This document shows positions 26,669 through 35,110 of a DNA stretch of 64,000 nt, one piece after another (positions within the stretch are counted from its first letter, which is position 1; each line of letters opens with the position of its first letter). The stretch comes from Nocardiopsis sp. FR4 (GTDB taxonomy: Bacteria > Actinomycetota > Actinomycetes > Streptosporangiales > Streptosporangiaceae): assembly GCF_009830945.1 (NCBI RefSeq), contig NZ_VWVV01000012.1, forward strand, positions 62,001 to 126,000. Reading direction: 5' to 3'. The notes beneath the pieces were generated by a model that did no database searches, had not been told where the DNA came from, and saw nothing but the letters and a program-made list of their open reading frames with translations. The translations under genes were made by a program, and so were the position numbers.

Positions 26669-28177
26669 CTAACCGTTGGTGGGGAAGCCCAGATTGACGC
26701 CCCCCTCGGGCCTGTGTCCCGGGTCGGTCCAGCGTGCCGTGACCGCCTTGGTGCGGGTGTAGAAGTGGACACCCTCCGTGCCGTGCGCGTGGGAGTCGCC
26801 GAACAGCGACTGCTTCCAGCCGCCGAAGGAGTAGTAGGCCATCGGCACCGGGATGGGCACGTTGATCCCCACCATGCCGACCTGGACCTCGTTCTGGAAC
26901 CGCCGGGCGGCGCCGCCGTCGTTGGTGAAGATCGCCGTCCCGTTGCCGTACGGGTTGTCGTTGACGAGCCGGACCGCCTCGTCGTAGTCCTCCACGCGCA
27001 CCACGCTGAGCACAGGTCCGAAGATCTCGTCCCGGTAGCAGGACATCTCCGGGCCCACGTGGTCCAGCAGCGACGGGCCCAGCCAGAAGCCGTCCGAGGC
27101 CCCGCCCAGCACCGGGTGCACCCGGCCGTCGACGGCCAGGGTCGCGCCCTCGCGCACCCCCGACTCCAGGTAGGAGGCCACCCTGTCCCGGTGCTCCCGG
27201 GTCACCAGCGGTCCCATCTCGCTGCGGTCGTCGTCGCCGGGGCCCACGCGCAGGCGGGAGACCCGCTCGCGAATCCGCGCCACCAGCTCGTCGGCCACCG
27301 ACTCCACCACGGCCACCGCCGAGATGGCCATGCACCGCTCGCCCGCCGAGCCGAACCCGGCCGAGACGGCGGCGTCCGCCGCCAGGTCCAAATCGGCGTC
27401 GGGCAGCACCACCATGTGGTTCTTGGCCCCGCCCAGGGCCTGTACGCGCTTGCCGTGCTCGGCCGCGGTCCGGTAGACGTACCGGGCGATCGGGGTGGAG
27501 CCCACGAAGCTGACCGCGGCCACGTCCGGGTGCTCCAGGAGGGCGTCCACCGCCGTCTTGTCGCCGTGCACCACGTTGAACACGCCGTCCGGCAGCCCGG
27601 CCCCGGCCCACAGCTCGGCCAGGGCCACGGACGCGGAGGGGTCCTTCTCGCTGGGCTTGAGCACGAACGTGTTGCCGCAGGCGATGGCCACCGGGAACAT
27701 CCACATCGGCACCATCGCCGGGAAGTTGAACGGCGTGATGCCGGTGACCACGCCCAGCGGCTGCGGGATCGAGTAGGCGTCCACGCCCGTGGACACGTTC
27801 TCGGAGTAGCCGCCCTTGAGCAGGTGCGGGATGCCGCAGGCGAAGTCCACGACCTCCAGACCGCGCGAGACCTCGCCCAGGGCGTCGGAGTGGACCTTGC
27901 CGTGCTCGGCGCTGATCAGCGCTGCCAGGCGGTCCTTGTCGTTGTTGAGCAGCTCGCGGAAGCGGAACAGGATCTGCGTCCGCTTCGACAGCGAGGTGTC
28001 GCGCCACCCCAGGAAGGCCGCCCGGGCCGCGGCCACCGCCGCGTCGACCTCCTTGGGCCCCGCCAGGTCGACCGTGCCGGTGACCCGGCCGGACGCCGGG
28101 TTGTAGACGTCGCCCCGGCGCTCGGAGGGCCCCTCGTGCGCGGCTCCGCCGATCCAGTGGGTGACGTGCTTGCCCAT
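26669..28177 (-). CDS. mmsA: CoA-acylating methylmalonate/malonate-semialdehyde dehydrogenase
   Basis: A 502-residue aldehyde dehydrogenase of the MmsA/IolA type, which turns methylmalonate or malonate semialdehyde into propionyl- or acetyl-CoA plus CO2 with NAD and CoA. Seen: [19 protein letters not shown] (family-specific), [11 protein letters not shown]-type glycine [10 protein letters not shown], and the catalytic Cys in [11 protein letters not shown] (about residue 290). ATG 28177 follows a strong GGAGGAG. It sits 17 bases after the aminotransferase stop in one operon, suggesting that the aminotransferase supplies the semialdehyde from beta-alanine or 3-aminoisobutyrate. Confidence 0.93.
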   Translation of the reverse strand: MGKHVTHWIGGAAHEGPSERRGDVYNPASGRVTGTVDLAGPKEVDAAVAAARAAFLGWRDTSLSKRTQILFRFRELLNNDKDRLAALISAEHGKVHSDALGEVSRGLEVVDFACGIPHLLKGGYSENVSTGVDAYSIPQPLGVVTGITPFNFPAMVPMWMFPVAIACGNTFVLKPSEKDPSASVALAELWAGAGLPDGVFNVVHGDKTAVDALLEHPDVAAVSFVGSTPIARYVYRTAAEHGKRVQALGGAKNHMVVLPDADLDLAADAAVSAGFGSAGERCMAISAVAVVESVADELVARIRERVSRLRVGPGDDDRSEMGPLVTREHRDRVASYLESGVREGATLAVDGRVHPVLGGASDGFWLGPSLLDHVGPEMSCYRDEIFGPVLSVVRVEDYDEAVRLVNDNPYGNGTAIFTNDGGAARRFQNEVQVGMVGINVPIPVPMAYYSFGGWKQSLFGDSHAHGTEGVHFYTRTKAVTARWTDPGHRPEGGVNLGFPTNG

Positions 28178-28194
28178 ACCGTTCTCCTCCATGT

Positions 28195-29484
28195 TCACCG
28201 GGCCTCCGCGTCCACCGCGCGCACCGCGTCCAACAGCACGTCCCGGCCCTCCACGGCCTCCTCGCGGGACAGCGTCAGCGGGGGCGCCATCCGCAGCACG
28301 TTGCCGTGCACGCCGCCCTTGCCCACCAGCAGCCCGCGCTCGCGCGCGGCCTCCAGCACCTTCCCGGCCAGCTCGGAGGACGGCTCGCCGGTGGCGGGGT
28401 CCGCCATCTCCACGGCGAACATCAACCCTTTGCCGCGCACGTCCCCCACCGTCGGCAGCGCGGTCAGCTCCCGCAGGCCCTCCAGGATCAGCGCGCCCTG
28501 GCGCCGGGCGTTGCCCTGCAGGTCGTGCTCCAGTACGTAGTCCAGCGTCGCCCCGGCCGCGGCCATCGACACCGGGTTGCCGCCGAAGGTGGCCACGCCC
28601 AGTGCGCCCAGGCGGTCCATCAGGTCGCCGCGGGCCACCACGCCGCCCACGGCGAAGCCGTTGCCCAGCCCCTTGGCGAAGGTCATGGCGTCCGGGGTCA
28701 CCCCGTGGTTGCCGATGCCGAAGAAACTCGTTCCGGTGCGGCCCCAGCCCGTCTGGACCTCGTCGGAGACGAAGAGGATGCCGTGCTCGTCCAGCACCTC
28801 CTTGTAGGCCGCGTACAGGCCGTCCGGCGGCATCGCGAACCCGCCCACCCCCTGGACCGGCTCCGCGATCAGGCAGGCGACGTTGGGCGCGGTGGTGTCC
28901 AGCACGTCGCGCAGGTCGGCCACACAGGCCTCGACGTACTCCCGGTCGGTCATCGCGCGGAAGGCCGGGGACGCGTGGTCGGTGCCGTGCAGGTAGTGCA
29001 CGTTCAGCGGGGACAGCGAGGAGTTCTTCCAGGCCCGGTTGCCGGTCACGGCCACGGTGCCGAACGAGCGGCCGTGGTAGCTGCCGCGCATCGCCAGCAC
29101 CTCGTCGCTGCCGCGCGCGAACGTGGCCAGCAGCAGGGCGGTCTCGTTGGCCTCGGTGCCGGAGTTGGTGAAGAACACCTTGGCGTCCGGGATCCCCGAC
29201 AGGCGGGCGATCTTCTCGGCCAGCTCGACCTGGCCGCGGATGAGGTACAGGGTGGAGGTGTGCACGACCCCCTTGGCGATCTGGCGCTCGACGGCCTCGC
29301 GCACCTCGGCCACGTCGTAGCCGAGCATGTTGGTCACGATGCCGGTGAAGAAGTCCAGGTAGGTGGTGCCGTCGGCGTCGGTGACCCGGGAGCCCTTGCC
29401 GCTGACGATCTCCAGCGGGGACTCGTAGTACAGGGGTAGCCATGAGGGCATGACCGCGCGGTGGCGCGAGAGAAGTTCGGACAT
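28195..29484 (-). CDS. Class III PLP-dependent aminotransferase (omega-amino acid)
   Basis: A 429-residue fold-type I transaminase. [17 protein letters not shown] binds PLP phosphate, [11 protein letters not shown] carries the Asp that contacts the pyridine N, and [13 protein letters not shown] holds the Schiff-base Lys (about residue 263). The pattern fits the 4-aminobutyrate, beta-alanine or AGXT2-like group. Because mmsA follows, beta-alanine or 3-aminoisobutyrate is the most likely donor. ATG 29484 has a G-rich ribosome site. A PucR activator is divergent. Confidence 0.88.
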   Translation of the reverse strand: MSELLSRHRAVMPSWLPLYYESPLEIVSGKGSRVTDADGTTYLDFFTGIVTNMLGYDVAEVREAVERQIAKGVVHTSTLYLIRGQVELAEKIARLSGIPDAKVFFTNSGTEANETALLLATFARGSDEVLAMRGSYHGRSFGTVAVTGNRAWKNSSLSPLNVHYLHGTDHASPAFRAMTDREYVEACVADLRDVLDTTAPNVACLIAEPVQGVGGFAMPPDGLYAAYKEVLDEHGILFVSDEVQTGWGRTGTSFFGIGNHGVTPDAMTFAKGLGNGFAVGGVVARGDLMDRLGALGVATFGGNPVSMAAAGATLDYVLEHDLQGNARRQGALILEGLRELTALPTVGDVRGKGLMFAVEMADPATGEPSSELAGKVLEAARERGLLVGKGGVHGNVLRMAPPLTLSREEAVEGRDVLLDAVRAVDAEAR

Positions 29485-29525
29485 GCCCCCAGTCTCGCCG
29501 GGCTCCCGGGGCTTGGCCAGAATCA

Positions 29526-29542
29526 CCATGTTGACAACATGG
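29526..29542. promoter_or_regulatory. Perfect 17-bp palindrome between aminotransferase and pucR
   Basis: CCATGTT-GAC-AACATGG at 29526-29542 lies in the divergent promoter region, 42 bases before the aminotransferase ATG. A second short dyad CTTAC/GTAAG is at 29551-29565. Both are candidates for PucR binding. Confidence 0.55.
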
Positions 29543-29680
29543 CGGGCGAACTTACGGAGTGTAAGGGAACCGGGGCGGCGCTCCCACCTGCGCCCGCGCT
29601 TCCCGGCGGCGGACACTCTGTCAGTGTGCGGGTCCGATTCCTGACACTTCGTCCCGGGACGCGGCTCCTAGAATGGTTCC

Positions 29681-31285
29681 GTGCTTCCCACCCTTGCCGA
29701 GGTCCTCCAGCTGCCCGCCCTCCAGCGCGCCCGCCCGCGGGTCGTCGTGGGCTCCGAGCGCCTGGACGTGGCCGTGCGCTGGGTCCACATCGCCGAGGTC
29801 ACCGACCTCGCCCATCTGCTCCGGGGCGGTGAGCTGGTGCTCAGCACCGGTATCGCCATGCCCGAGGACCCCGACGCGCTGCGCCGCTACATCGACGACC
29901 TCGCGGCCGTCGGGGTCAGCGGTATCGCGGTCGAGCTCGGCCGCAAGTACCACGCCGAACTCCCGCCCGCCTTCCTCGACGCCGCCCGCGACGCCGGGGT
30001 GCCCGTCATCCTGCTCGACCGCGAGGCCCGCTTCGTGGAGATCACCGAGGCCGTGCACATCCGCGTGGTCAACGAGCAGCTGGAGGAGCTGCGCGAGTCC
30101 GAGAAGCTGCACTCGGTGTTCACCCAGCTCTCCGTGGAGGGCGCCGACACCGGGCGCATCCTGCACGAGGTCGCCCAGCTCTCCGGCTGCCCCGTGGTCC
30201 TGGAGAACCTCACCCACCAGGTGCTGGCCTGCGACCTCAACGGGGAGGACCCCGGCACCCTGCTCACCTCCTGGGAGAGCCGCTCGCGCGCGGTCCGCTC
30301 GGGTTCGCGCACCGTGCACGCGCCCGCCACCGGCTGGCTGGTCACCATGGTCGGCGCGCGCGGCCAGGACTGGGGACGGCTCATCCTCATCGCCGGGGCC
30401 AACCCGACCCCGCGCCAGAGCATGCTCATCGAGCGCGCCGCCACCACCCTGGCCCTGGGGCGCCTGCTGGAGCGCCACCAGGAGAGCCTGGAGCGCCAGA
30501 CCCACCGCACGATCATCGCGGGCATCATCGACCGCGCCTACTCCGACCCCGAGGAGGCCCTGGTCCGGGCCCGCGCGGTCGGCGTACCGCTCAACGGCCG
30601 CGAACTCGTGGGGCTGGTGCTGCGCCTGCGCGAGAGCGGCACCGGCCTGGCCGCCCAGGCGCGCCTGTCCGACACGGCGGAGGGGGCCGCGCGCGCCTGC
30701 CGCGAGCTGCGCCTGCCCGCCCTGGTGGGCTCCCTCGACGACCTGCGCGTGGGCATCCTGCTGGCCCTGTCCAGCCGCCAGCGCCTGGACCCGACCCTGC
30801 ACCTGCTCGCCGAACGCGTGCGCGCCACCGTGGGCGACGCCGCCGTGCTCGCGGTCGGCTCCTCCGCCGACGGCGTCCGCGAGGTGCGCCGGTCCTTCCT
30901 GGAGGCCCGCCAGGTCGGCGACGTGGCCATCCGCCAGAGCGACCGGCGGCCCTTCTACCGCCTGCCCGACCTGCACCTGCGCGGCCTGCTGCACCTGTTC
31001 CGCGACGACGAGCGGCTGCAGACCTACGTCGAGCGCGAACTCGGCGCGCTGCTGGACCACGACGCCCGGCACGGCAGCGATCTGACCGACATGCTCCGCC
31101 ACTACCTGGGCGCGGGCCGCAACAAGGCCCTGGCCGCCGGGCGCGCCCACCTGTCGCGGCCCGCCTTCTACGACCGGCTGCGGCGGATCTCCCACGTGCT
31201 CGACGCCGATCTGGAGTCGGTGGAGACCTGTCTGTCCCTGCACGTGGCGCTGCTGTCGCTGGACTCGGTCCGCGACGACCGCTGA
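29681..31285 (+). CDS. PucR-family transcriptional activator
   Basis: A 534-residue regulator with the PucR N-terminal domain (residues 1-130: LQRARPRVVVGSERLDVAVRWVHIAE, GGELVLSTGIAM), a middle GGDEF-like/GAF-like segment, and the C-terminal PucR-type helix-turn-helix (about 470-525: LRHYLGAGRNKALAAGRAHLSRPAFYDRL). This family commonly activates purine, GABA or omega-amino acid catabolic genes in response to substrate. GTG 29681 is the start. It is divergent from the aminotransferase-mmsA operon, its probable target. Confidence 0.9.
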   Translation: MLPTLAEVLQLPALQRARPRVVVGSERLDVAVRWVHIAEVTDLAHLLRGGELVLSTGIAMPEDPDALRRYIDDLAAVGVSGIAVELGRKYHAELPPAFLDAARDAGVPVILLDREARFVEITEAVHIRVVNEQLEELRESEKLHSVFTQLSVEGADTGRILHEVAQLSGCPVVLENLTHQVLACDLNGEDPGTLLTSWESRSRAVRSGSRTVHAPATGWLVTMVGARGQDWGRLILIAGANPTPRQSMLIERAATTLALGRLLERHQESLERQTHRTIIAGIIDRAYSDPEEALVRARAVGVPLNGRELVGLVLRLRESGTGLAAQARLSDTAEGAARACRELRLPALVGSLDDLRVGILLALSSRQRLDPTLHLLAERVRATVGDAAVLAVGSSADGVREVRRSFLEARQVGDVAIRQSDRRPFYRLPDLHLRGLLHLFRDDERLQTYVERELGALLDHDARHGSDLTDMLRHYLGAGRNKALAAGRAHLSRPAFYDRLRRISHVLDADLESVETCLSLHVALLSLDSVRDDR

Positions 31286-31515
31286 CCCTGCGCCCGAACG
31301 CGTCCGTCCGGCCGCCTCCGCCCGCACGCGCCCGGCCCCGGACGCCCGGCAGCCGCGCCGACCAGGGGCGACGCGGTTCGCGGGGTCGCTTCGACAGCCC
31401 GGCCCAGGTGTGCAGTACCTTGGAATCCGTTGTTGTGTGCGCGAACAGCGATGAAATCCGCTGGTCCGCGCACCTACTGAAGCCGGTTTCCAGTGAGTGA
31501 AAGCCGAGGGACCCC

Positions 31516-32004
31516 GTGACCGAGCACCCCGACCCCCACACCACGCGCAGGGGAAACGGGGTCGTCCTCGACGACACCGCCAAACGCATCATCGAGGTCC
31601 TGCAGGAGGACGGCCGCCGGTCCTACGCGGCCATCGGCAAGACCGTGGGCCTGTCCGAGGCGGCGGTGCGCCAGCGCGTGCAGCGCCTGCTGGAAGCCGG
31701 GGTGGTCCAGGTGGTGGGCGTCACCGACCCCATGATGCTGGGCTTCAACCGCCAGGCCATGATCGGGGTGCGCACCAACGGCGACCTCAACACCGCCGCC
31801 GACGCCATCTCCGACATCCCGGGGGTGGAGTACGTCGTGATCACGGCGGGCTCCTTCGACCTCATGGTCGAGGTGGTGGCCGAGGACGATCCCAAACTGC
31901 TGGACATCCTGGCCGGCATCCGCGCCGTCGACACCGTGGTCACCACCGAGACCTTCCTCTACCTCAAGCTGCGCAAGCAGACCTACGCCTGGGGTACCCG
32001 GTAG
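31516..32004 (+). CDS. Lrp/AsnC-family regulator
   Basis: A 162-residue Lrp-type regulator. N-terminal helix-turn-helix: LDDTAKRIIEVLQEDGRRSY with AAIGKTVGLSEAAVRQRVQR (about residues 18-58). The C-terminal RAM/AsnC ligand domain runs to about 155 with VEYVVITAGSFDLMVEV. GTG 31516 follows GAGGGA. It is convergent with the second aminotransferase and close to two PucR genes, so it probably senses an amino acid in this catabolic block. Target is inference. Confidence 0.9.
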   Translation: MTEHPDPHTTRRGNGVVLDDTAKRIIEVLQEDGRRSYAAIGKTVGLSEAAVRQRVQRLLEAGVVQVVGVTDPMMLGFNRQAMIGVRTNGDLNTAADAISDIPGVEYVVITAGSFDLMVEVVAEDDPKLLDILAGIRAVDTVVTTETFLYLKLRKQTYAWGTR

Positions 32005-32015
32005 GGGGAGCCGAA

Positions 32016-32042
32016 GGGGCCGGTCCGCGCGGATCCGGCCCC
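32016..32042. terminator. Bidirectional hairpin
   Basis: GGGGCCGG (32016-32023) pairs with CCGGCCCC (32035-32042), and the inner TCCGC/GCGGA extends the stem. It lies between the convergent lrp-like gene and gabT. Confidence 0.75.
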
Positions 32043-32050
32043 CGCCCGCC

Positions 32051-33388
32051 TCACAGCCGGGCGAAGGCCTCCTCCAGGATGTCCAGGCCCTCGTGCAGCA
32101 GCTCGTCGCCGATCACCAGCGGCGGCAGCATCCGGATCACGTTGCCGTAGGTGCCCGCGCTCAGCAGGATCAGCCCCCGGGAGTGGCAGAAGGACAGCAC
32201 CCGGGCCAGCGACTCGGGGTCGGGGGTGCGGTCGGCGTCCCGGACCAGCTCGATCGCGACCATCGCGCCGCGCCCGCGCACGTCACCGATCACGTCGTAC
32301 TTGGCCGCCAGGTCGCGCAGGCGGCCCAGCATGAGCTCGCCGATGGCGCGCGCCCGCTCCACCAGGCCGTCGGACTCGATCGCCTCCAGGGCGGCCAGCG
32401 CGGCGGCGCACGCCGCCGGGTTGCCGCCGTAGGTGCCGCCCAGGCCGCCGCCGTGCACGGCGTCCATCAGCTCGGCGCGGCCCGTGACGGCGGCCAGCGG
32501 AAGACCGCCCGCGATGCCCTTGGCGGTCGTGATCAGGTCCGGGACCACGCCCTCGTGGTCGCACGCGAACACGTCGCCGGTGCGAGCGAAGCCGGTCTGC
32601 ACCTCGTCGGCGACGAACACGATGCCGTGCGCGCGGCAGAACTCCGCCAGCGCGGGCAGGAACCCGGGTGCGGGCTCGATGAAGCCGCCCTCGCCCTGGA
32701 TCGGCTCGATCACCACGGCGGCGACGTTCTCGGCGCCGATCTGCTTGGTGATCTGGTCGGCCACCATCGCCGCCGCCTCGGGGCCGCAGTTGCCGGCGCC
32801 GGTCGGCCAGCGGTAGGGGTAGGCCATCGGCATCCGGTAGATCTCGCCGGCGAAGGGGCCGAAGCCCTGCTTGTAGGGCATGTTCTTCGCGGTCAGGCCC
32901 ATGGTGAGGTTGGTGCGGCCGTGGTAGGCGTGGTCGAAGACCACCACAGCCTGGCGGCCGGTCGCGCTGCGGGCGATCTTCACCGCGTTCTCGACCGCCT
33001 CGGCGCCCGAGTTGAGCAGCACGGAGCGCTTCTCGTGGTCGCCGGGCGTGATCCGGTTGAGCGCCTCGCACACGTCCACGTAGGCCTCGTAGGGGTTGAC
33101 CATGAAGCAGGTGTGCGTGAAGCGGCCGAGCTGCTCGGCGGCGCGCTCGACCACGCGCGGGTCGGCGTTGCCGACGTTGGTCACCGCGATGCCGGAGCCG
33201 AAGTCGATCAGGGCGTTGCCGTCGACGTCCTCGACGATGCCGCCGCCCGCGCGCTCGACGTAGACGGGCAGGACACTGCCGACGCCCTGGGCGACGGCCG
33301 AACGGCGGCGCTCCTGGATCGCTCGGGACTTGGGGCCGGGGATCTCGGTGACGATCCGGCGGGACTGGGCGACCTCGGTCGCGGCCAT
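32051..33388 (-). CDS. gabT: 4-aminobutyrate aminotransferase
   Basis: A 445-residue class III aminotransferase of GabT type, moving the amino group of 4-aminobutyrate (or another omega-amino acid) to 2-oxoglutarate to give succinate semialdehyde and glutamate. Seen: LLNSGAEAVENAVKIAR, FDHAYHGRTNLTMGLTAK, EPIQGEGGFIEP, DEVQTGFARTGD and the PLP Lys in TTAKGIAGGLPLAAV (about residue 292). No gabD neighbour is present, so succinate semialdehyde would be handled elsewhere. It is divergent from the second PucR gene. Confidence 0.93.
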   Translation of the reverse strand: MAATEVAQSRRIVTEIPGPKSRAIQERRRSAVAQGVGSVLPVYVERAGGGIVEDVDGNALIDFGSGIAVTNVGNADPRVVERAAEQLGRFTHTCFMVNPYEAYVDVCEALNRITPGDHEKRSVLLNSGAEAVENAVKIARSATGRQAVVVFDHAYHGRTNLTMGLTAKNMPYKQGFGPFAGEIYRMPMAYPYRWPTGAGNCGPEAAAMVADQITKQIGAENVAAVVIEPIQGEGGFIEPAPGFLPALAEFCRAHGIVFVADEVQTGFARTGDVFACDHEGVVPDLITTAKGIAGGLPLAAVTGRAELMDAVHGGGLGGTYGGNPAACAAALAALEAIESDGLVERARAIGELMLGRLRDLAAKYDVIGDVRGRGAMVAIELVRDADRTPDPESLARVLSFCHSRGLILLSAGTYGNVIRMLPPLVIGDELLHEGLDILEEAFARL

Positions 33389-33559
33389 GCGGCTGCCTCC
33401 TTCTGCGGTGGGCGGGGGGAGCGGAAGGGCCGGAGGTGGGCTCTCCGGCCTCGCCTGACACTAGGGCGCGCACGGCACGGCACACATGGACACAGTGGAT
33501 AATCGACACAGGGCCTTGCGCCAACGCGGCAGGGTCCGTCGGAACAGGAGGGAACGCCG

Positions 33560-34999
33560 ATGCCGCCGACCCTGGGCGCGCTGACCCGCACACCGGGCCT
33601 GCGGCTGCGCCCGCTCACCGGACAGGACCGCCTGGACCGCCGGGTGGAGTGGGTCGCGGTCAGCGAACTGGAGGACCCCACCCCCTACCTGGCGGGCGGG
33701 GAGCTGCTGCTCACCACCGGGGTGCGCTGGGCCTCGGGGGTCCCCGACCTGCGCGACTACGCGCGCCGCCTGGCCGGGCGCCGCGTGGCCGGACTCGGCT
33801 TCGCCGTCGGCGTCGTCCTGGAGCAGACCCCGCCCGAGCTGCGCGAGGCCGCCGCCGAGTGCGGCCTCACCCTGCTGGAGGTCGCCCGCGAGACCCCCTT
33901 CATCGCGATCGGCAAGGAGGTCTCCCGCCTCCTGGCCAAGGAGGAGTACGAGGGGCTCACCCGCGCCTTCGCCGCCCAGCGCGGCCTCACCCGCGCCGCG
34001 CTCACCGGCGCCCCCGCGATCGTGGACCGCCTGTCCCGCGACCTCGGCGCCTGGGTGCTGCTGCTGTCCGCCGACGGCGCCGCCCGGCACGCCGCCCCCG
34101 CCCCGGCCGCCGCGCGCGCGGCCGGCCTGGAACGCGAACTGGAACGGCTGCGCGAGGCGGGCCCGCGCGCCAGCGCCTCCCTCACCTCCGGCGGAGAACA
34201 GGTCTCCGTCCAGCCCCTGTCCACCGGCCGCCAGGTCCGCGGCTTCCTCGCCGTGGGCGCCGGGGGGCGGCTTGGCGCCGAGGAGCGCACCCTGGTCAAC
34301 GCCGCGGTGTCGCTGCTGTCCCTCGAACTGGAGCGCACCGCCCACGACCTCACCTCCCGGATCAGCGAGGGGGTGCTCACGGCCCTGCTCGCCGGGGCAC
34401 TGGACCCCGAGCACCCCGGGGCCGGGCGGCTGCGCCAGAGCCTGCCCGGCGCACCCGTCGTGGTGGCGGTGGCCGACGGGGTCGGGGCCGCGCACCCGCC
34501 GGAGGGCGTCCTGGTCACCGAGCATGAGGGACGGGCCCTGCTGCTGGCCCCGGCGGGGACCGGCGCGATCGGCGAACTCCTGGAGGGCCCGGTGGGCGTG
34601 AGCGACCCCTCCGCCTACGCCCAGCTGCCGGCGGCGCTGTCCCAGGCCGAGCGCGCGCTGGAGGCGGCGCGCGGCGCGGGGGAGCGCCTGCTGCGGTTCG
34701 GCGACCTGCCAGGCGGGCTGCTCGGCCTGGCCCGCACCCCCGCCGGGAGCCGCCTGGCCGAGGACATGCTCGCCCCGCTCCTGGAGCAGCGCACCTCGGC
34801 CGAGCTGCTCGCCTCCCTGCGCGCCTACCTGGCCGCGGCGGGCCGGTGGGACGCCGCCTCCGAGGCCCTGGGCGTGCACCGCCACACGCTCCGCTACCGC
34901 ATGCGGCGCATCCGCGACCTGCTGCCCGGAGACCTCGACGACCCGGACTACCGGGCCGAGCTGTGGATCGCCCTGCGGGTCCTGCCCCACGGAGAGTGA
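33560..34999 (+). CDS. Second PucR-family transcriptional activator
   Basis: A 479-residue PucR regulator. N-terminal PucR domain (residues 1-120: LRLRPLTGQDRLDRRVEWVAVSE, GGELLLTTGVRW) and C-terminal HTH_30-type helix-turn-helix (LAAAGRWDAASEALGVHRHT, then LRYRMRRIRDLL). ATG 33560 is preceded by GGAGGGAAC. It is divergent from gabT across a 171-base gap that contains a repeated GACACAG (33489-33495 and 33505-33511), a possible binding region. Most likely it activates gabT. Confidence 0.9.
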   Translation: MPPTLGALTRTPGLRLRPLTGQDRLDRRVEWVAVSELEDPTPYLAGGELLLTTGVRWASGVPDLRDYARRLAGRRVAGLGFAVGVVLEQTPPELREAAAECGLTLLEVARETPFIAIGKEVSRLLAKEEYEGLTRAFAAQRGLTRAALTGAPAIVDRLSRDLGAWVLLLSADGAARHAAPAPAAARAAGLERELERLREAGPRASASLTSGGEQVSVQPLSTGRQVRGFLAVGAGGRLGAEERTLVNAAVSLLSLELERTAHDLTSRISEGVLTALLAGALDPEHPGAGRLRQSLPGAPVVVAVADGVGAAHPPEGVLVTEHEGRALLLAPAGTGAIGELLEGPVGVSDPSAYAQLPAALSQAERALEAARGAGERLLRFGDLPGGLLGLARTPAGSRLAEDMLAPLLEQRTSAELLASLRAYLAAAGRWDAASEALGVHRHTLRYRMRRIRDLLPGDLDDPDYRAELWIALRVLPHGE

Positions 35000-35072
35000 A
35001 AGTCCGCACGGGTTTCAACGTTCGGAGGGCCGACGGCCCCTCCATCCACCACAATGGGCCTTGCTGTCAGCG

Positions 35073-35090
35073 GGTAATCAGTTGATTACC
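35073..35090. promoter_or_regulatory. Perfect 18-bp palindrome in the promoter of the helicase-like gene
   Basis: GGTAATCA-GT-TGATTACC at 35073-35090 is a perfect dyad 20 bases before the TTG start at 35111, in a locally AT-rich patch. A TTGCTG at 35061-35066 could be a -35. The position suits a repressor operator. Confidence 0.65.
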
Positions 35091-35110
35091 ACATCGGGGG
35101 CGGGGCGACG

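Noticed and set aside
26669-29443. A 924-codon frame suggesting an aminotransferase-dehydrogenase fusion
   Set aside because: The upstream part is a shadow frame of the aminotransferase gene; mmsA has its own ATG at 28177 with a strong GGAGGAG.
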